Positions 10,088-18,785 are shown, numbered from the stretch's first letter. The stretch is DNA of 64,000 nucleotides from Lentisphaera profundi (GCF_028728065.1 NZ_CP117811.1:2046001-2110000), one strand, 5' to 3'. Notes: a model not told the origin generated them from the letters alone. Made by a program: numbers and translations.

Positions 10088-11539
10088 ATGAAATTTTTCT
10101 TAAGCATCATTTTTGCCCTTCTGCTGACTATCTCCGCATTACCAAGTTCAGAAAAAGAAACCGTCCTTTTTGATGGTAAAAGCCTTGATGGCTGGGTTCC
10201 TGTCAATAAAAATAACGCCAAGTACTGGTCGGTTATCGATGGTGTGATTAGCGCCAGCAACGGCAATAAAAAGATGCCGACAAATACTTATTTAGCGACT
10301 AAAAAACTTTACCAAAACTTTGAATTTAAATGTAAATTCCGCTTAAGTGGCGATCATAAAACGGGACTTATCAATAGCGGCATTCAGTACCGCTCTATCC
10401 TCAAAAAATTACAAGGACAAGAGGGGATAAACAAAATAATTGGTTATCAGGCTGATATCGGCAAGGGCTATTGGGGAGACATCTATGACGAACACCGTCG
10501 CGGTAAACTCTTAAAAGCCACCACCAAGGAACTCTTTAGAAACTTCAAAGAAGACGCCTGGAATGAATACATCATTCGTTGCCGTGATGATAAGCACGAG
10601 CTCTATATTAATGGTCATAAAACTGCTGAATATACTGAAAACAATCCCAAAATCGAAAACTATGGCGTCATTGCTTTACAACTTCATAGCGGTGGCATCG
10701 CCAGAATGGAGTATAAAGATATAAGGATCACAGAATTCCCTCCTACTGAACGGATGCTGCCTTTGAAAATCACGGCGCATCAGACAAAAATCTACGGTAA
10801 AACCATGCATGTGCGCAATGATGTGGTTGTTTCCTGGAACAAAACAAATGAGTACCTCGAATGGACTGTTCCTCAAAGTTTTGAAAGTGGAGCTTATAAT
10901 ATTGAACTCAACTATCAATGTGATATCAATCGCCAAGGTTCTGAAATGCTTTTTATTGCCGGTTTACAAGAAAAAAGTTTTTTAACCAAAAGTAAAAGAA
11001 AAAAATGGGGCCCAGAAACAGAAGCCTTAGGAGCCTTTCACCTAAAAGCAGGTGATAAAATCCAATTGCGTTGTAAGAAGCTAAAAGCTGATTGGGTTTT
11101 GGACTTTATGAATATAAAATTTTCTCCCTCTAAATTAAGCAAAGTCACTACTCTAAAATTCCACCCTCATCACACCAAGATTTATGGTACAACACTAAAA
11201 AAAGCTAGCAATATGATTGTGTCGTGGAACAAGATCAATGAGTACTTAGAATGGACCTATCCCGATAATTATCCTAAAGCAAGCTTCTCGATCACTCTAA
11301 ATTATATGAATGATGTGAATCGCCAAGGCTCACAAATGATTTTCACTATTAACGAAAAAAGCAAAGATTTTGTCACCAAAAGTCAAAGGCAACAATGGGG
11401 CCCCGAGCAAGCATTCCTTGGGAATTTTGATTTGAAACCAGGTGATAAAATCCAATTGCGTTGCAAAAGTTTAAAGGCTGACTGGGTGATGGATTTCCTA
11501 AGTCTTCAATTAAGTCCTCGACTAAAAATAACAATATAG
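10088..11539 (+). CDS. DUF1080 (3-keto-disaccharide hydrolase-like) protein with two C-terminal repeat modules
   Basis: 483 residues with a signal peptide (1-19). Residues about 25-215 form a DUF1080 jelly-roll: 'LFDGKSLDGWVPV', then 'NSGIQYRS' and 'GVIALQLHSGG'. Two homologous modules of about 115-120 residues follow. Both contain TKIYG, VSWNK-NEYLEWT, DVNRQGS or DINRQGS, WGPE, and GDKIQLRCK-LKADWV-DF. The repeat is most easily read as a tandem duplication of a sugar-binding-like beta module. DUF1080 proteins include 3-ketoglycoside hydrolases, which fits an adjacent dehydrogenase-like gene (inference). RBS AAGGA precedes the ATG. Confidence 0.85.
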   Translation: MKFFLSIIFALLLTISALPSSEKETVLFDGKSLDGWVPVNKNNAKYWSVIDGVISASNGNKKMPTNTYLATKKLYQNFEFKCKFRLSGDHKTGLINSGIQYRSILKKLQGQEGINKIIGYQADIGKGYWGDIYDEHRRGKLLKATTKELFRNFKEDAWNEYIIRCRDDKHELYINGHKTAEYTENNPKIENYGVIALQLHSGGIARMEYKDIRITEFPPTERMLPLKITAHQTKIYGKTMHVRNDVVVSWNKTNEYLEWTVPQSFESGAYNIELNYQCDINRQGSEMLFIAGLQEKSFLTKSKRKKWGPETEALGAFHLKAGDKIQLRCKKLKADWVLDFMNIKFSPSKLSKVTTLKFHPHHTKIYGTTLKKASNMIVSWNKINEYLEWTYPDNYPKASFSITLNYMNDVNRQGSQMIFTINEKSKDFVTKSQRQQWGPEQAFLGNFDLKPGDKIQLRCKSLKADWVMDFLSLQLSPRLKITI

Positions 11540-11550
11540 GAATATTAAAA

Positions 11551-12240
11551 ATGAAAAAATTCACACTTATTGAAGTCCTTGTGGTTGTCGCTATTATTGG
11601 AATACTAGCTTCTTTAACTTTACCTGCTTTAGGCAAAGCAAGACAAAAGGCTTTTCAAGCTCAATGCCTTAATAATCATAAACAATTACTCAATGCACAG
11701 GCAACTTTTTTAACTGACTCCGAATATTTCCAAACAGCTTGGCATAATGGTCACCTCCCTGATACTGCACCAGCTGGTATGACCGCAGGAGCCCAAAACC
11801 ATGTATGGGTTTGGGCTCTAAATACTTATTTAACATCCTGGGACATTCTTTTCTGTCCTAAGCGTGAAGGGGTAAACTTACACAACAACTATGGTTGGAA
11901 TTGGATGGGAGAAGACGAAGATGCAAACTGGGATGGAATGGGACTTACTCACGACGGCCGATACAATAGAGGAGCTGCAGTTGCTACGAGTGGTGTAAGT
12001 AAGCCTTCTAACACGATTTTACTCAGCCCCTCTTGGTCGCGTGGCGCAAACGGGGGAGTTGACGATTGGGTTGCCACTCCTCGAGTGAAATTATTTACTG
12101 ATAAACCAGTTACTGGTGGTAGCTTCACCCCTCACAGGGGTGATAATGTCGCTAATGTAAGTTTTATCGATGGTTCGGCTCGTGGCTTGAGTGTAGGAAC
12201 GCTTTTTTCAGACACAAGTTTATGGAATAAGGATAAATAA
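11551..12240 (+). CDS. Type II secretion-like pseudopilin (DUF1559-like)
   Basis: 229 residues starting MKKFTLIEVLVVVAIIGIL, the conserved prepilin leader with Phe4 at the processed N-terminus and Glu8 at mature position +5. One hydrophobic helix follows, then a globular C-terminus with Trp-rich segments and the 'VSFIDGSARGLS' ending seen in Lentisphaera/planctomycete DUF1559-like proteins. The leader's Gly is replaced by Lys. It lies 11 bases after the DUF1080 gene, in the same direction. It presumably sits in the envelope; partner and function are unknown. Confidence 0.88.
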   Translation: MKKFTLIEVLVVVAIIGILASLTLPALGKARQKAFQAQCLNNHKQLLNAQATFLTDSEYFQTAWHNGHLPDTAPAGMTAGAQNHVWVWALNTYLTSWDILFCPKREGVNLHNNYGWNWMGEDEDANWDGMGLTHDGRYNRGAAVATSGVSKPSNTILLSPSWSRGANGGVDDWVATPRVKLFTDKPVTGGSFTPHRGDNVANVSFIDGSARGLSVGTLFSDTSLWNKDK

Positions 12241-12252
12241 AATTATGACCTG

Positions 12253-12274
12253 CGCTTTTTTACAAAAAAAGATA
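12253..12274. promoter_or_regulatory. Shared 22-bp palindromic element, copy 2
   Basis: Identical over 22 bases to 6836-6857 (core CTTTTTTACAAAAAAAG). It ends 123 bases before the start of the PEP-hydrolase-like gene, almost the same spacing as copy 1 to its gene. It also follows the pseudopilin stop closely, so it could alternatively be part of a bidirectional A/T terminator. Confidence 0.55.
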
Positions 12275-12334
12275 TTTAACTACAATACACGAAGCAAGTA
12301 GACGTTTAACTACAATACACGAAGCAAGTAGACG
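12275..12334. repeat. Two tandem 30-bp direct repeats upstream of the PEP-hydrolase-like operon
   Basis: The unit begins TTTAACTACAATACACGAAG and ends CAAGTAGACG; two perfect copies lie head to tail, immediately after the shared 22-bp element. They are about 60 bases upstream of the next start codon, the usual place for an activator's tandem sites. Function is inferred from position only. Confidence 0.75.
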
Positions 12335-12397
12335 TTTAAATTCTAATACTTAAAGACAAAAATCTTTAATCAATAAAATTTTAAAAGGAATACAATT

Positions 12398-13267
12398 ATG
12401 CCAAATCAATGGACAGGAAAAGGAAACCCCTACACAAGAACTGAAGTACTCGAACGCCTTCATGATACGCTAGGTCGTAATGAGTCTATTATCGTCGGTG
12501 GTGCAGGCTCTGGCATCTCGGCTAAATTTATTGAGAAAGGTGGCGCTGACCTTCTCATCGTTTATGCATCAGGTCGTTTCAGAATGGCCGGACATGGCTC
12601 TATCGCTGGCATGATGGCCTACGGCGACGCCAATGAAATTGCCATGGATTTAGGTGAGTATGATGTACTCCCTACAGTAGAAGAAATCCCCGTCATCTGT
12701 GGTGTCCATGCTTCTGACCCGAGAAGGCGTATGTGGCATTGGCTCGGTAAAGTCAAAGACATGGGCTTTAGTGGCATCAACAACTTCCCAACACATACGA
12801 TTATTGACGGTAACTTCCGGACTTCCCTAGAAGAAACGGGCATGGGAGTACAGAAAGAAATTGACTGTGTCGCCCTAGCTCGCAAGATGGACATGTTTAC
12901 AATTACTTATGTCGCCAACCCCGAAGAAGCTAAAAAAATGGCTGAAGCTGGCGCTGACGTCATCATTGCCCACGTAGGTTGCACTATTGGTGGGTCAATA
13001 GGTGTGAGTACCGCAGCAGACTCCCTTGATTTAGCCGCTCAAAGAACCCAGGCCATTATTGAAGGTGCAAAGTCTGTTCGTGACGACGTCATCTTCCTCA
13101 GTCATGGTGGCCCCATTGCCACGCCCGCAGATGCCGCTTACATCAATGAAAAAACCGATACCGTAGGCTTCGTTGGCGCCTCCAGTATAGAACGCTTAGC
13201 TGTTGAAAGATCCATTACAGATTTGACTCGAGAATTCAAATCTATTCCCGTAAAAAGAAAGAGCTAA
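12398..13267 (+). CDS. Phosphoenolpyruvate hydrolase-like TIM-barrel protein
   Basis: 289 residues matching the PEP_hydrolase (PF09370) group of TIM-barrel proteins. It has an early 'IVGGAGSGISAKF' phosphate-binding-type loop, 'ADLLIVYASGRFRMAGHGS', 'DMGFSGINNFPT' and a late 'HVGCTIGGSIG' strand. In known genomes this family is adjacent or fused to Tm-1-like (UPF0261) proteins, and here the Tm-1-like gene starts two bases after this stop. The activity has not been firmly established for the family, so the name is a family label. AAAAGGA precedes the ATG. Confidence 0.88.
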   Translation: MPNQWTGKGNPYTRTEVLERLHDTLGRNESIIVGGAGSGISAKFIEKGGADLLIVYASGRFRMAGHGSIAGMMAYGDANEIAMDLGEYDVLPTVEEIPVICGVHASDPRRRMWHWLGKVKDMGFSGINNFPTHTIIDGNFRTSLEETGMGVQKEIDCVALARKMDMFTITYVANPEEAKKMAEAGADVIIAHVGCTIGGSIGVSTAADSLDLAAQRTQAIIEGAKSVRDDVIFLSHGGPIATPADAAYINEKTDTVGFVGASSIERLAVERSITDLTREFKSIPVKRKS

Positions 13268-13269
13268 AT

Positions 13270-14490
13270 ATGTCAGTTATTGCTATATTAGGAACGATGG
13301 ATTCAAAAGGCCTCGAGCATGATTTTGTTGCAAAATTAATTCGTGCTCGCGGCCATGAAACTTTAATTATCGATCTAGGCACGGGCGGCGAACCTCAAGT
13401 ACCTGTAGATATCGATCGCTTCACGGTTGCCGCATTCAGCGAGCTCGACCTTCAAAGTTTAATCTCAAAAAAAGATCGTGGCGAGTGTGTTGTAGCTATG
13501 TCAAAAGCGGCCCCTTTATTTGTTGCTGATTTAGTGACTCAACAAAAAATTGACGGAATCATTTCACTCGGAGGTGGCGGTGGTACTGCTTTAGGAACTG
13601 CGGTTATGCGCGCACTTCCGATTGGTTTTCCAAAAGTCATGGTCTCTACATTAGCGAGTGGCAATACAGCACATTACTTAGGAACAAAAGATATCGTGAT
13701 GATTCCCAGTATTGTCGACGTCGCGGGATTAAATCGCATTTCTAAAAAAATCTTCAGTCGTGCTGCAGGAGCCATCTCTGGCATGGTCGAGCAAGAGTAT
13801 GCCGAAACGAGTGCTAAGCCCCTCATCGTTGCGAGCATGTTTGGCAATACAACTGAATGCATCAATATTGCCAGTAAAGTTCTTGAAGCTGCTGGTTATG
13901 AAGTTCTCGTTTTTCATGCCACTGGCATGGGTGGAAAAACTATGGAAGGCCTCATTGAAAGCGGCATGGTCGAAGGCGTTTTAGATCTTACAACCACTGA
14001 ATGGGCAGATGAAATCACGGGTGCCACACTCTCTGCTGGCCCCACGCGTATGGATGCCATGAGTATCGCAAAAGTTCCCGCAGTAATTGCACCAGGCTGT
14101 GTGGATATGGCCAATTTTGGCGAAGAACAAACCGTACCAGAGATTTACGCAGGACGAACTTTCTATATTCATAATCCACAAGTCACGCTCATGCGCACAA
14201 ATATGGAAGAGAATAAGCAATTAGGCGAAATTATTGCCAAAAAAGCCAATGCCAACACAGCTCCAACGGTAATCATGTTACCTAAAAAAGCTATTAGTAT
14301 CATCAGCGCTGAAGGACAGGCCTTTTACGATCAAAAAGCCGACCAAGCTCTTTTCGATAGCATCAAAAACCACTCTTCTGTCGAGGTCATTGAAATCGAC
14401 GAAAAAATCAATAGCGAAATCTTTGCACAGGCCAGTGCTCACAAACTTTTAGAACTTATTAAAATTAACAAGGAACAACATCATGGTTAG
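13270..14490 (+). CDS. Tm-1-like ATP-binding domain protein (UPF0261)
   Basis: 406 residues covering the whole UPF0261/Tm-1 N-terminal domain family. It has 'ILGTMDSKGLEHDFVAKLI' at the start, the glycine-rich 'ISLGGGGGTALGTAVMRALP', 'VMVSTLASGNTAHYLGTKDI' and 'ATGMGGKTMEGLIESG' near residue 220. The plant Tm-1 relative binds ATP and blocks tobamovirus replication; the bacterial role is unknown. It is translationally coupled: it starts two bases after the PEP-hydrolase-like gene and overlaps the next gene by eight bases. The three probably act as one catabolic or phosphotransfer unit (inference). Confidence 0.9.
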   Translation: MSVIAILGTMDSKGLEHDFVAKLIRARGHETLIIDLGTGGEPQVPVDIDRFTVAAFSELDLQSLISKKDRGECVVAMSKAAPLFVADLVTQQKIDGIISLGGGGGTALGTAVMRALPIGFPKVMVSTLASGNTAHYLGTKDIVMIPSIVDVAGLNRISKKIFSRAAGAISGMVEQEYAETSAKPLIVASMFGNTTECINIASKVLEAAGYEVLVFHATGMGGKTMEGLIESGMVEGVLDLTTTEWADEITGATLSAGPTRMDAMSIAKVPAVIAPGCVDMANFGEEQTVPEIYAGRTFYIHNPQVTLMRTNMEENKQLGEIIAKKANANTAPTVIMLPKKAISIISAEGQAFYDQKADQALFDSIKNHSSVEVIEIDEKINSEIFAQASAHKLLELIKINKEQHHG

Positions 14491-14779
14491 ACATTTCGGA
14501 GTTTTTAAATTTAAAGAAAATACTACAAATACTCAAATTGATGAGTGTTTCGCAGTTATGAAAGATATGGTTGGTAAAATCCCTGGCCTACTCGATATGG
14601 AACATGGGGCCTATGATAGCGACGAGGGATTGGATAAAGGGTTTACTCACGGCTTCATCATGACTTTCGATAGCCTCTCTTCTCGTGACGCTTACCTACC
14701 TCATCCTATTCACGAAGACGTAAAAGCAGTTGTCGTTCCACATTTGGAAGACATCGTCGTTTTCGATTTCAAAGTTTAA
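14483..14779 (+). CDS. Dabb family (stress-responsive A/B barrel) protein
   Basis: 98 residues matching the Dabb ferredoxin-like alpha/beta barrel: 'VRHFGVFKFKE' as first strand, helix 'IDECFAVMKDMVGKIPGL', 'THGFIMTFDSLSSRDAYLPHPIHEDV' and a final 'DIVVFDFKV' strand. Small Dabb proteins act as dimeric cyclases, decarboxylases or lactone/ester-processing enzymes. It overlaps the Tm-1-like gene by eight bases, so it is the third member of that operon. The substrate cannot be given. The downstream region is occupied by an insertion sequence starting 32 bases after the stop. Confidence 0.88.
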   Translation: MVRHFGVFKFKENTTNTQIDECFAVMKDMVGKIPGLLDMEHGAYDSDEGLDKGFTHGFIMTFDSLSSRDAYLPHPIHEDVKAVVVPHLEDIVVFDFKV

Positions 14780-14811
14780 TTCATCTACAAAGTACCTCGG
14801 CTGGATCTATC

Positions 14812-16700
14812 TAGTGCCTGACCGAAATGAAGCTAAGTCTTTTAAGTATAATAATTTACGAGAAAAATAAGTTGTGAGTTTTTCTAGAAAACAGCCCTGA
14901 AGCACCCTGAAAAACTTTTGTTAAAATGTATAGTACTTCACCACAAACTACTATTATCCAATAAGGATACACATATAACAAAGGAATCCAGGGCCCCATA
15001 TAGTATGCGCAATTTCACAAGTACACAAGCAGAATTAGGAGAAAACCCACTTCTCGGAGTCACGCCAATTGAACAAGTGAGACTCGACACATACTGCCGT
15101 GATGAAATAACCAAAACTCTTCGTGGTTTACAAGAAATTTATCGGAACAAAGTTTTACTCAAAGAAATCCAGGATGTTTTGTCTGAATTAGTTCCTAAAG
15201 GAACATTCTGGAATGATGGACGTAAAGGAATGGATCTCTGGGTTATTTTTGTTTTAGGTACTTTGCGTTTGAGCTGTAATTGGGATTATGACAAGCTCAA
15301 AAGTTGTTATGATTATCACCGCAAGATTCGGGAGATTTGTGGAGTTGATCTTTTTTGTGATGCTGACACTGTAACAGGACGCCAAACAATACACGATAAC
15401 GTTAGTCTTTTTACAAAAAAAATCGCCAATGAAATCAGCAAAATCGTCGTTGCCTTTAGCCATGAATTACTTTTTCCAGAAGAACGAGAATTACATAGCC
15501 GTTGCGATTCTTTTGTTTTTGAAACGAATGTTCATTTCCCCACTGATTTGAATCTATTAAAAGATTCTGTACGCAAAGTATTGAGCATCGGAGGCAGGTT
15601 GGCTTCATCTTTAAAAATTGCTCGCTGGCGTGAAGTGAAAAGCCAGCAAAAGAAATTCCATAGCCTTTATAATAAGCTGAGCAAGATGCGTCACTCCAAC
15701 TCGAAGAAAGAAGAACTACAGGAAAAACGTCGCTTAGAAATTGAGGAGCTCATTAAGGATTATCTTAGCGTAGCTCAAGCTCATTTACTCAAAGCAAAAA
15801 CTCTCCAAAACTCCTTAGAAGAAGAGTGCCCTGAGCTACAGATCAACATAGACTATACGGACTTATTCATTAATCAAATAAGCCGTAGAGTACTTAATGG
15901 AGAGACAATTTTACCTGATGAAAAGGTTTATTCTATTTTTGAACCTCACACGGAATGGATATGCAAGGGTAAAGCTGGAGTTCGTCAGGAACTTGGAGTA
16001 AAGGTATGTGTTGTTGAAGATCAGTTTGGCTTTATCCTAGACCATAGAATCATGAAGGGTGAGCAGGATAAAGACGTGGCGGTTGAAATGGTTCGTAAAA
16101 GTAAGGAGCTATACCCTGGGCTGACATCGATGAGTTTTGATAAGGGTTTTTATTCAAAGATGGACAAGGATGGTCAAAATAATCAATCCCGCATTGAAGC
16201 ATTAGAGGTAAGGGCTCACCTCCCTGTAAAAGGTCGCCGAAATAAAGCTGCTCAAGAGCGTGAAAGTAAGGAGGCCTTTGTCATTGCTCGTAAACAACAT
16301 CCCGCAGTGGAATCAGCTATTAACGCTCTTGAAAGTCATGGTTTTGACCGATGCCCTGATAAGGGTACTCCTCATTTTGAACGCTATGCAGCCATGGCCA
16401 TAAGTGCCAGCAATATCCATCATCTTGGAGCTATCATCATGGCCAGAGAAATCAAAGCACTACGTAGAAAAAGCAAAAGCGCATAAATACTCTCATGATA
16501 ATACAAAACGCCATTAACGGCGTACTTTCTCCTGTCTGGACTAAGTGAATAAACGGCAATAATGCCTTCATTCTGACGCCTAAGCCTCAAAAAAATGCTC
16601 GTGTCATGACGACATTGCATCTCCAGAGGAAATTTTGATTTTTACGCAAATTTGAAATTCTGGTAAAATTCATAAATACTGGGTTTTCGGTCACGCACTA
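14812..16700 (+). mobile_element. ISNCY-like insertion sequence
   Basis: A 1,889-bp element bounded by imperfect terminal inverted repeats: left TAGTGCCTGACCGAAA (14812-14827) and right TTTCGGTCACGCACTA (16685-16700), differing at one position. It carries a single transposase gene. No convincing target duplication is visible beyond a possible 2-3 base one. Its right end lies about 50 bases before a pseudopilin gene that has lost its leader, so insertion or an adjacent deletion probably damaged that gene. Confidence 0.8.
15005..16486 (+). CDS. ISNCY family transposase
   Basis: 493 residues from the ATG at 15005; an in-frame TTG at 14918 would add 29 residues but lacks homologous character. 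The family signature 'FVFETNVHFPTDLNLLKDS' is present near residues 171-189, after 'GRKGMDLWVIFVLGTLRLS' and a charged helix-rich linker. The late segment 'TSMSFDKGFYSKMD' contains a likely catalytic Asp. Length is normal for the group and no stop or frameshift is seen, so the element could be active. The transposase sits between the inverted repeats with no other cargo. Confidence 0.87.
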   Translation: MRNFTSTQAELGENPLLGVTPIEQVRLDTYCRDEITKTLRGLQEIYRNKVLLKEIQDVLSELVPKGTFWNDGRKGMDLWVIFVLGTLRLSCNWDYDKLKSCYDYHRKIREICGVDLFCDADTVTGRQTIHDNVSLFTKKIANEISKIVVAFSHELLFPEERELHSRCDSFVFETNVHFPTDLNLLKDSVRKVLSIGGRLASSLKIARWREVKSQQKKFHSLYNKLSKMRHSNSKKEELQEKRRLEIEELIKDYLSVAQAHLLKAKTLQNSLEEECPELQINIDYTDLFINQISRRVLNGETILPDEKVYSIFEPHTEWICKGKAGVRQELGVKVCVVEDQFGFILDHRIMKGEQDKDVAVEMVRKSKELYPGLTSMSFDKGFYSKMDKDGQNNQSRIEALEVRAHLPVKGRRNKAAQERESKEAFVIARKQHPAVESAINALESHGFDRCPDKGTPHFERYAAMAISASNIHHLGAIIMAREIKALRRKSKSA

Positions 16701-16750
16701 ATTATAAAAGTAGTATTTTTCATAGCCGAAATCCCGTAGGAAGAATCTTT

Positions 16751-17092
16751 ATGGCCATGGTTTTGCCTGCGCTCGGCACTGCCATCAAGAAAGTCAAAGA
16801 ATGCTATATCCGCAAAGATCTCGTTCAAATTCGCATTGCCTTAGAAATACACTGTCAGCAAGAGGGCTCCTACCCACAGGTTTTGAATGACTTAAGTCCG
16901 AACCTTTTTAAAGAATTACCGCAAGATCCTTGGACCAACTATAATGAAAACTATCATTATAATTTTGAGAAAAACGGCCTATACTCTGTGGGCTCGAATT
17001 GCCTAGATGATGGTGGCGATATTAAAACTAACAGAACCCTAAATTCTAGCAGCAAAGATTACGGCCTCTATCTAAATGAAGATTATAAATAA
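16751..17092 (+). pseudogene. GspG-like pseudopilin lacking its leader
   Basis: The 113-residue frame begins MAMVLPALGTAIKKVKE, which is the end of the pseudopilin transmembrane helix. The leader and most of the helix are missing; in frame upstream only GRIF follows a TAG at 16736. The rest is GspG-like: 'QEGSYPQVLNDLSPNLFKELPQDPW' and 'NGLYSVGSNCLDDGGDI', close to the calcium-binding end of major pseudopilins. The ISNCY-like element ends 50 bases upstream and probably removed the 5' end. Without the leader it cannot be processed or inserted normally. Confidence 0.75.
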
Positions 17093-17109
17093 AAGTATAA
17101 AGAAATAAA

Positions 17110-17631
17110 ATGAAAATTAAATATCAAATCCTCTTAGGTTTCTTACCCATTTCCGTACTGATGTACGTTTTTATCAGTGCAAGCATCCCAGCTAAAGGTC
17201 AAGATAACTTGGCTCTATGCGAAAAAATTTGCAAACAATATCACCTCATCCTTTCAGCGCAACAAAGCACCGACACAAAGCACCTTTCTTTGGCCGATTT
17301 AAAGCCTGAGATCATCAAGAAAATCAAATTGAATTCAAGTCAGTTTGAGCAAGAGAAAAATATTAAATTTCTGATTAACCCTGTCGACATCTCCATTGGT
17401 GATCACAGTAAGCAACTACTCATTATCACTCAAAAAAAAGTCTATAAAAGTGTTAAAACTTTTTTCACTGACCCGCCAAAAGTTCATGTCGCGGTTTACG
17501 CAAACGGCCTTATAAGTCACTTAACAAGTGACCAATACAATAAATTAGATTTGACTCATTTTATCTATATCGATCAAATCGAAGTGAAGCCTCCCTTAGA
17601 AATTAAAGCCGTCAAAAAATCACTGCCATAA
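17110..17631 (+). CDS. Unknown small exported or membrane-anchored protein
   Basis: 173 residues with an N-terminal hydrophobic helix (about 6-25) that could be a signal peptide or anchor, then a mixed charged region with one CEKIC segment. No family is recognised. It starts 17 bases after the truncated GspG-like gene and ends just before a strong hairpin terminator, so the two formed a small unit. It may be a minor pseudopilin partner or periplasmic protein; nothing in the sequence proves this. Confidence 0.6.
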   Translation: MKIKYQILLGFLPISVLMYVFISASIPAKGQDNLALCEKICKQYHLILSAQQSTDTKHLSLADLKPEIIKKIKLNSSQFEQEKNIKFLINPVDISIGDHSKQLLIITQKKVYKSVKTFFTDPPKVHVAVYANGLISHLTSDQYNKLDLTHFIYIDQIEVKPPLEIKAVKKSLP

Positions 17632-17657
17632 ATAAGTCTTGAGCCATTTTAGCTATC

Positions 17658-17695
17658 CATAAAAAACGCCTCGGACATCGAGGCGTTTTTTATGG
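17658..17695. terminator. Bidirectional intrinsic terminator
   Basis: A perfect 17-bp stem with a five-base loop: CCATAAAAAACGCCTCG, loop GACAT, CGAGGCGTTTTTTATGG. It gives a GC core followed by a U-run in both directions. It lies between the convergent ends of the small unknown gene (+) and the pyrD-like gene (-). Confidence 0.9.
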
Positions 17696-17711
17696 ACTGA
17701 ATCTAAGAACT

Positions 17712-18785
17712 TTAGGAAGTCAACTGCTTATAGATCTCATCTGCTGGTAGCTCGAAGAGGCGTTCCATGAACAGTGAGTACCACTCGCGTAATTGCGCAT
17801 AATTGCGACTTTCGCAAACGTCGGCATTTGTTCCAATTCCGCCTACATGAATGAGTTTCAAATCGAGGTTCCCTTGATCAATAATGGCTTTGGCTTGTTT
17901 CACTGCATCCAAAGCCGTCTGACGAATAATGGTCCCCGATAGACCCCCACTAAATTCCTTGGTATAGTAATCAAATATCTTATGGTCAGATTTATCGAGT
18001 TTTGGACGATAGAAATCATAATCTCGCTGAGTATTGAGTAAGACGACTCCCGCAACTTTCATGCTTGCAAATTTCGCTAAGACTTCTTCTGCGTGATCCA
18101 AATTTCCCAATTTAATAAATATAGGTAAGCTATCTCCTGCAACATCCATCACATTTTGGATTCGCTTGTACATGGCACTTGAATCGTGGCCTTTCACATT
18201 GGGGCAAGACTCATTGATTTCGATAAAGTCCGCTACGGGTAAAGATTGTTTAACGCAATCCAAGACTCCTTGAAGTTTTTCTTCTCCTTCTTGTGCTGGA
18301 TGCCCCATAATACTGACTCCAATAGGAAAATCTTTAGGCTGTACTCGATCTTGAAAGGCTTTAATATTGTCGACTGCCACACTCACTCCCAAACTTGGCA
18401 GTCCGAGAGAATTGAGGGCTGAGTGACTATTGGGCAATGGCGTCCAAGGGTTTTGTTCTTTGCCAAAAGCCGGAAATAAATTTCCCGTATGTGGTTTATC
18501 TAAGACGGTACCCACCACGGCAAAACCCGCACCTAGATTGTAGTTGAAATCCAGTAAGGAGCCATCTTTATCTAATCCTGCTGCATTGCCCAAATCATTG
18601 CGAAAACGCAAACCACAAAGTTCGGTGAGTTTAAAATCACCTGCAATTGGCTCCACCTGCAATTGGGCCAGCCTCTTGATGAAGTCACTGCGTCCGCTGG
18701 AGTAAATCTTCATAAAAGTACTTGGTGGAAGTAACTTGGCTAAAGTAGGTCTTAAACGGTGTTCAATTCTTGCTAGGCCTATCAT
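17712..18785 (-). CDS. pyrD: Dihydroorotate dehydrogenase-like protein (quinone type)
   Basis: 357 residues with the class 2 PyrD layout: an N-terminal helical extension (1-45), then the FMN barrel with 'NDLGNAAGLDKDG', 'IEINESCPNVK', a 'FIKLGNL' strand, 'SGGLSGTIIR' and 'LIHVGGIGT'. The loop that should carry the catalytic Ser shows NESCPN in place of the common N-SSPN, a variation to keep in mind. Reaction: dihydroorotate to orotate in pyrimidine synthesis. The start ATG overlaps the stop of the aminopeptidase gene (ATGA), so the two are co-translated. Confidence 0.82.
   Translation of the reverse strand: MIGLARIEHRLRPTLAKLLPPSTFMKIYSSGRSDFIKRLAQLQVEPIAGDFKLTELCGLRFRNDLGNAAGLDKDGSLLDFNYNLGAGFAVVGTVLDKPHTGNLFPAFGKEQNPWTPLPNSHSALNSLGLPSLGVSVAVDNIKAFQDRVQPKDFPIGVSIMGHPAQEGEEKLQGVLDCVKQSLPVADFIEINESCPNVKGHDSSAMYKRIQNVMDVAGDSLPIFIKLGNLDHAEEVLAKFASMKVAGVVLLNTQRDYDFYRPKLDKSDHKIFDYYTKEFSGGLSGTIIRQTALDAVKQAKAIIDQGNLDLKLIHVGGIGTNADVCESRNYAQLREWYSLFMERLFELPADEIYKQLTS

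Noticed and set aside
12275-12334. CRISPR array
   Set aside because: Only two 30-bp units with no spacer between them and no cas genes nearby.
14918-15004. Longer transposase N-terminus from a TTG
   Set aside because: The 29 extra residues look non-native; the ATG at 15005 starts the family-like sequence.
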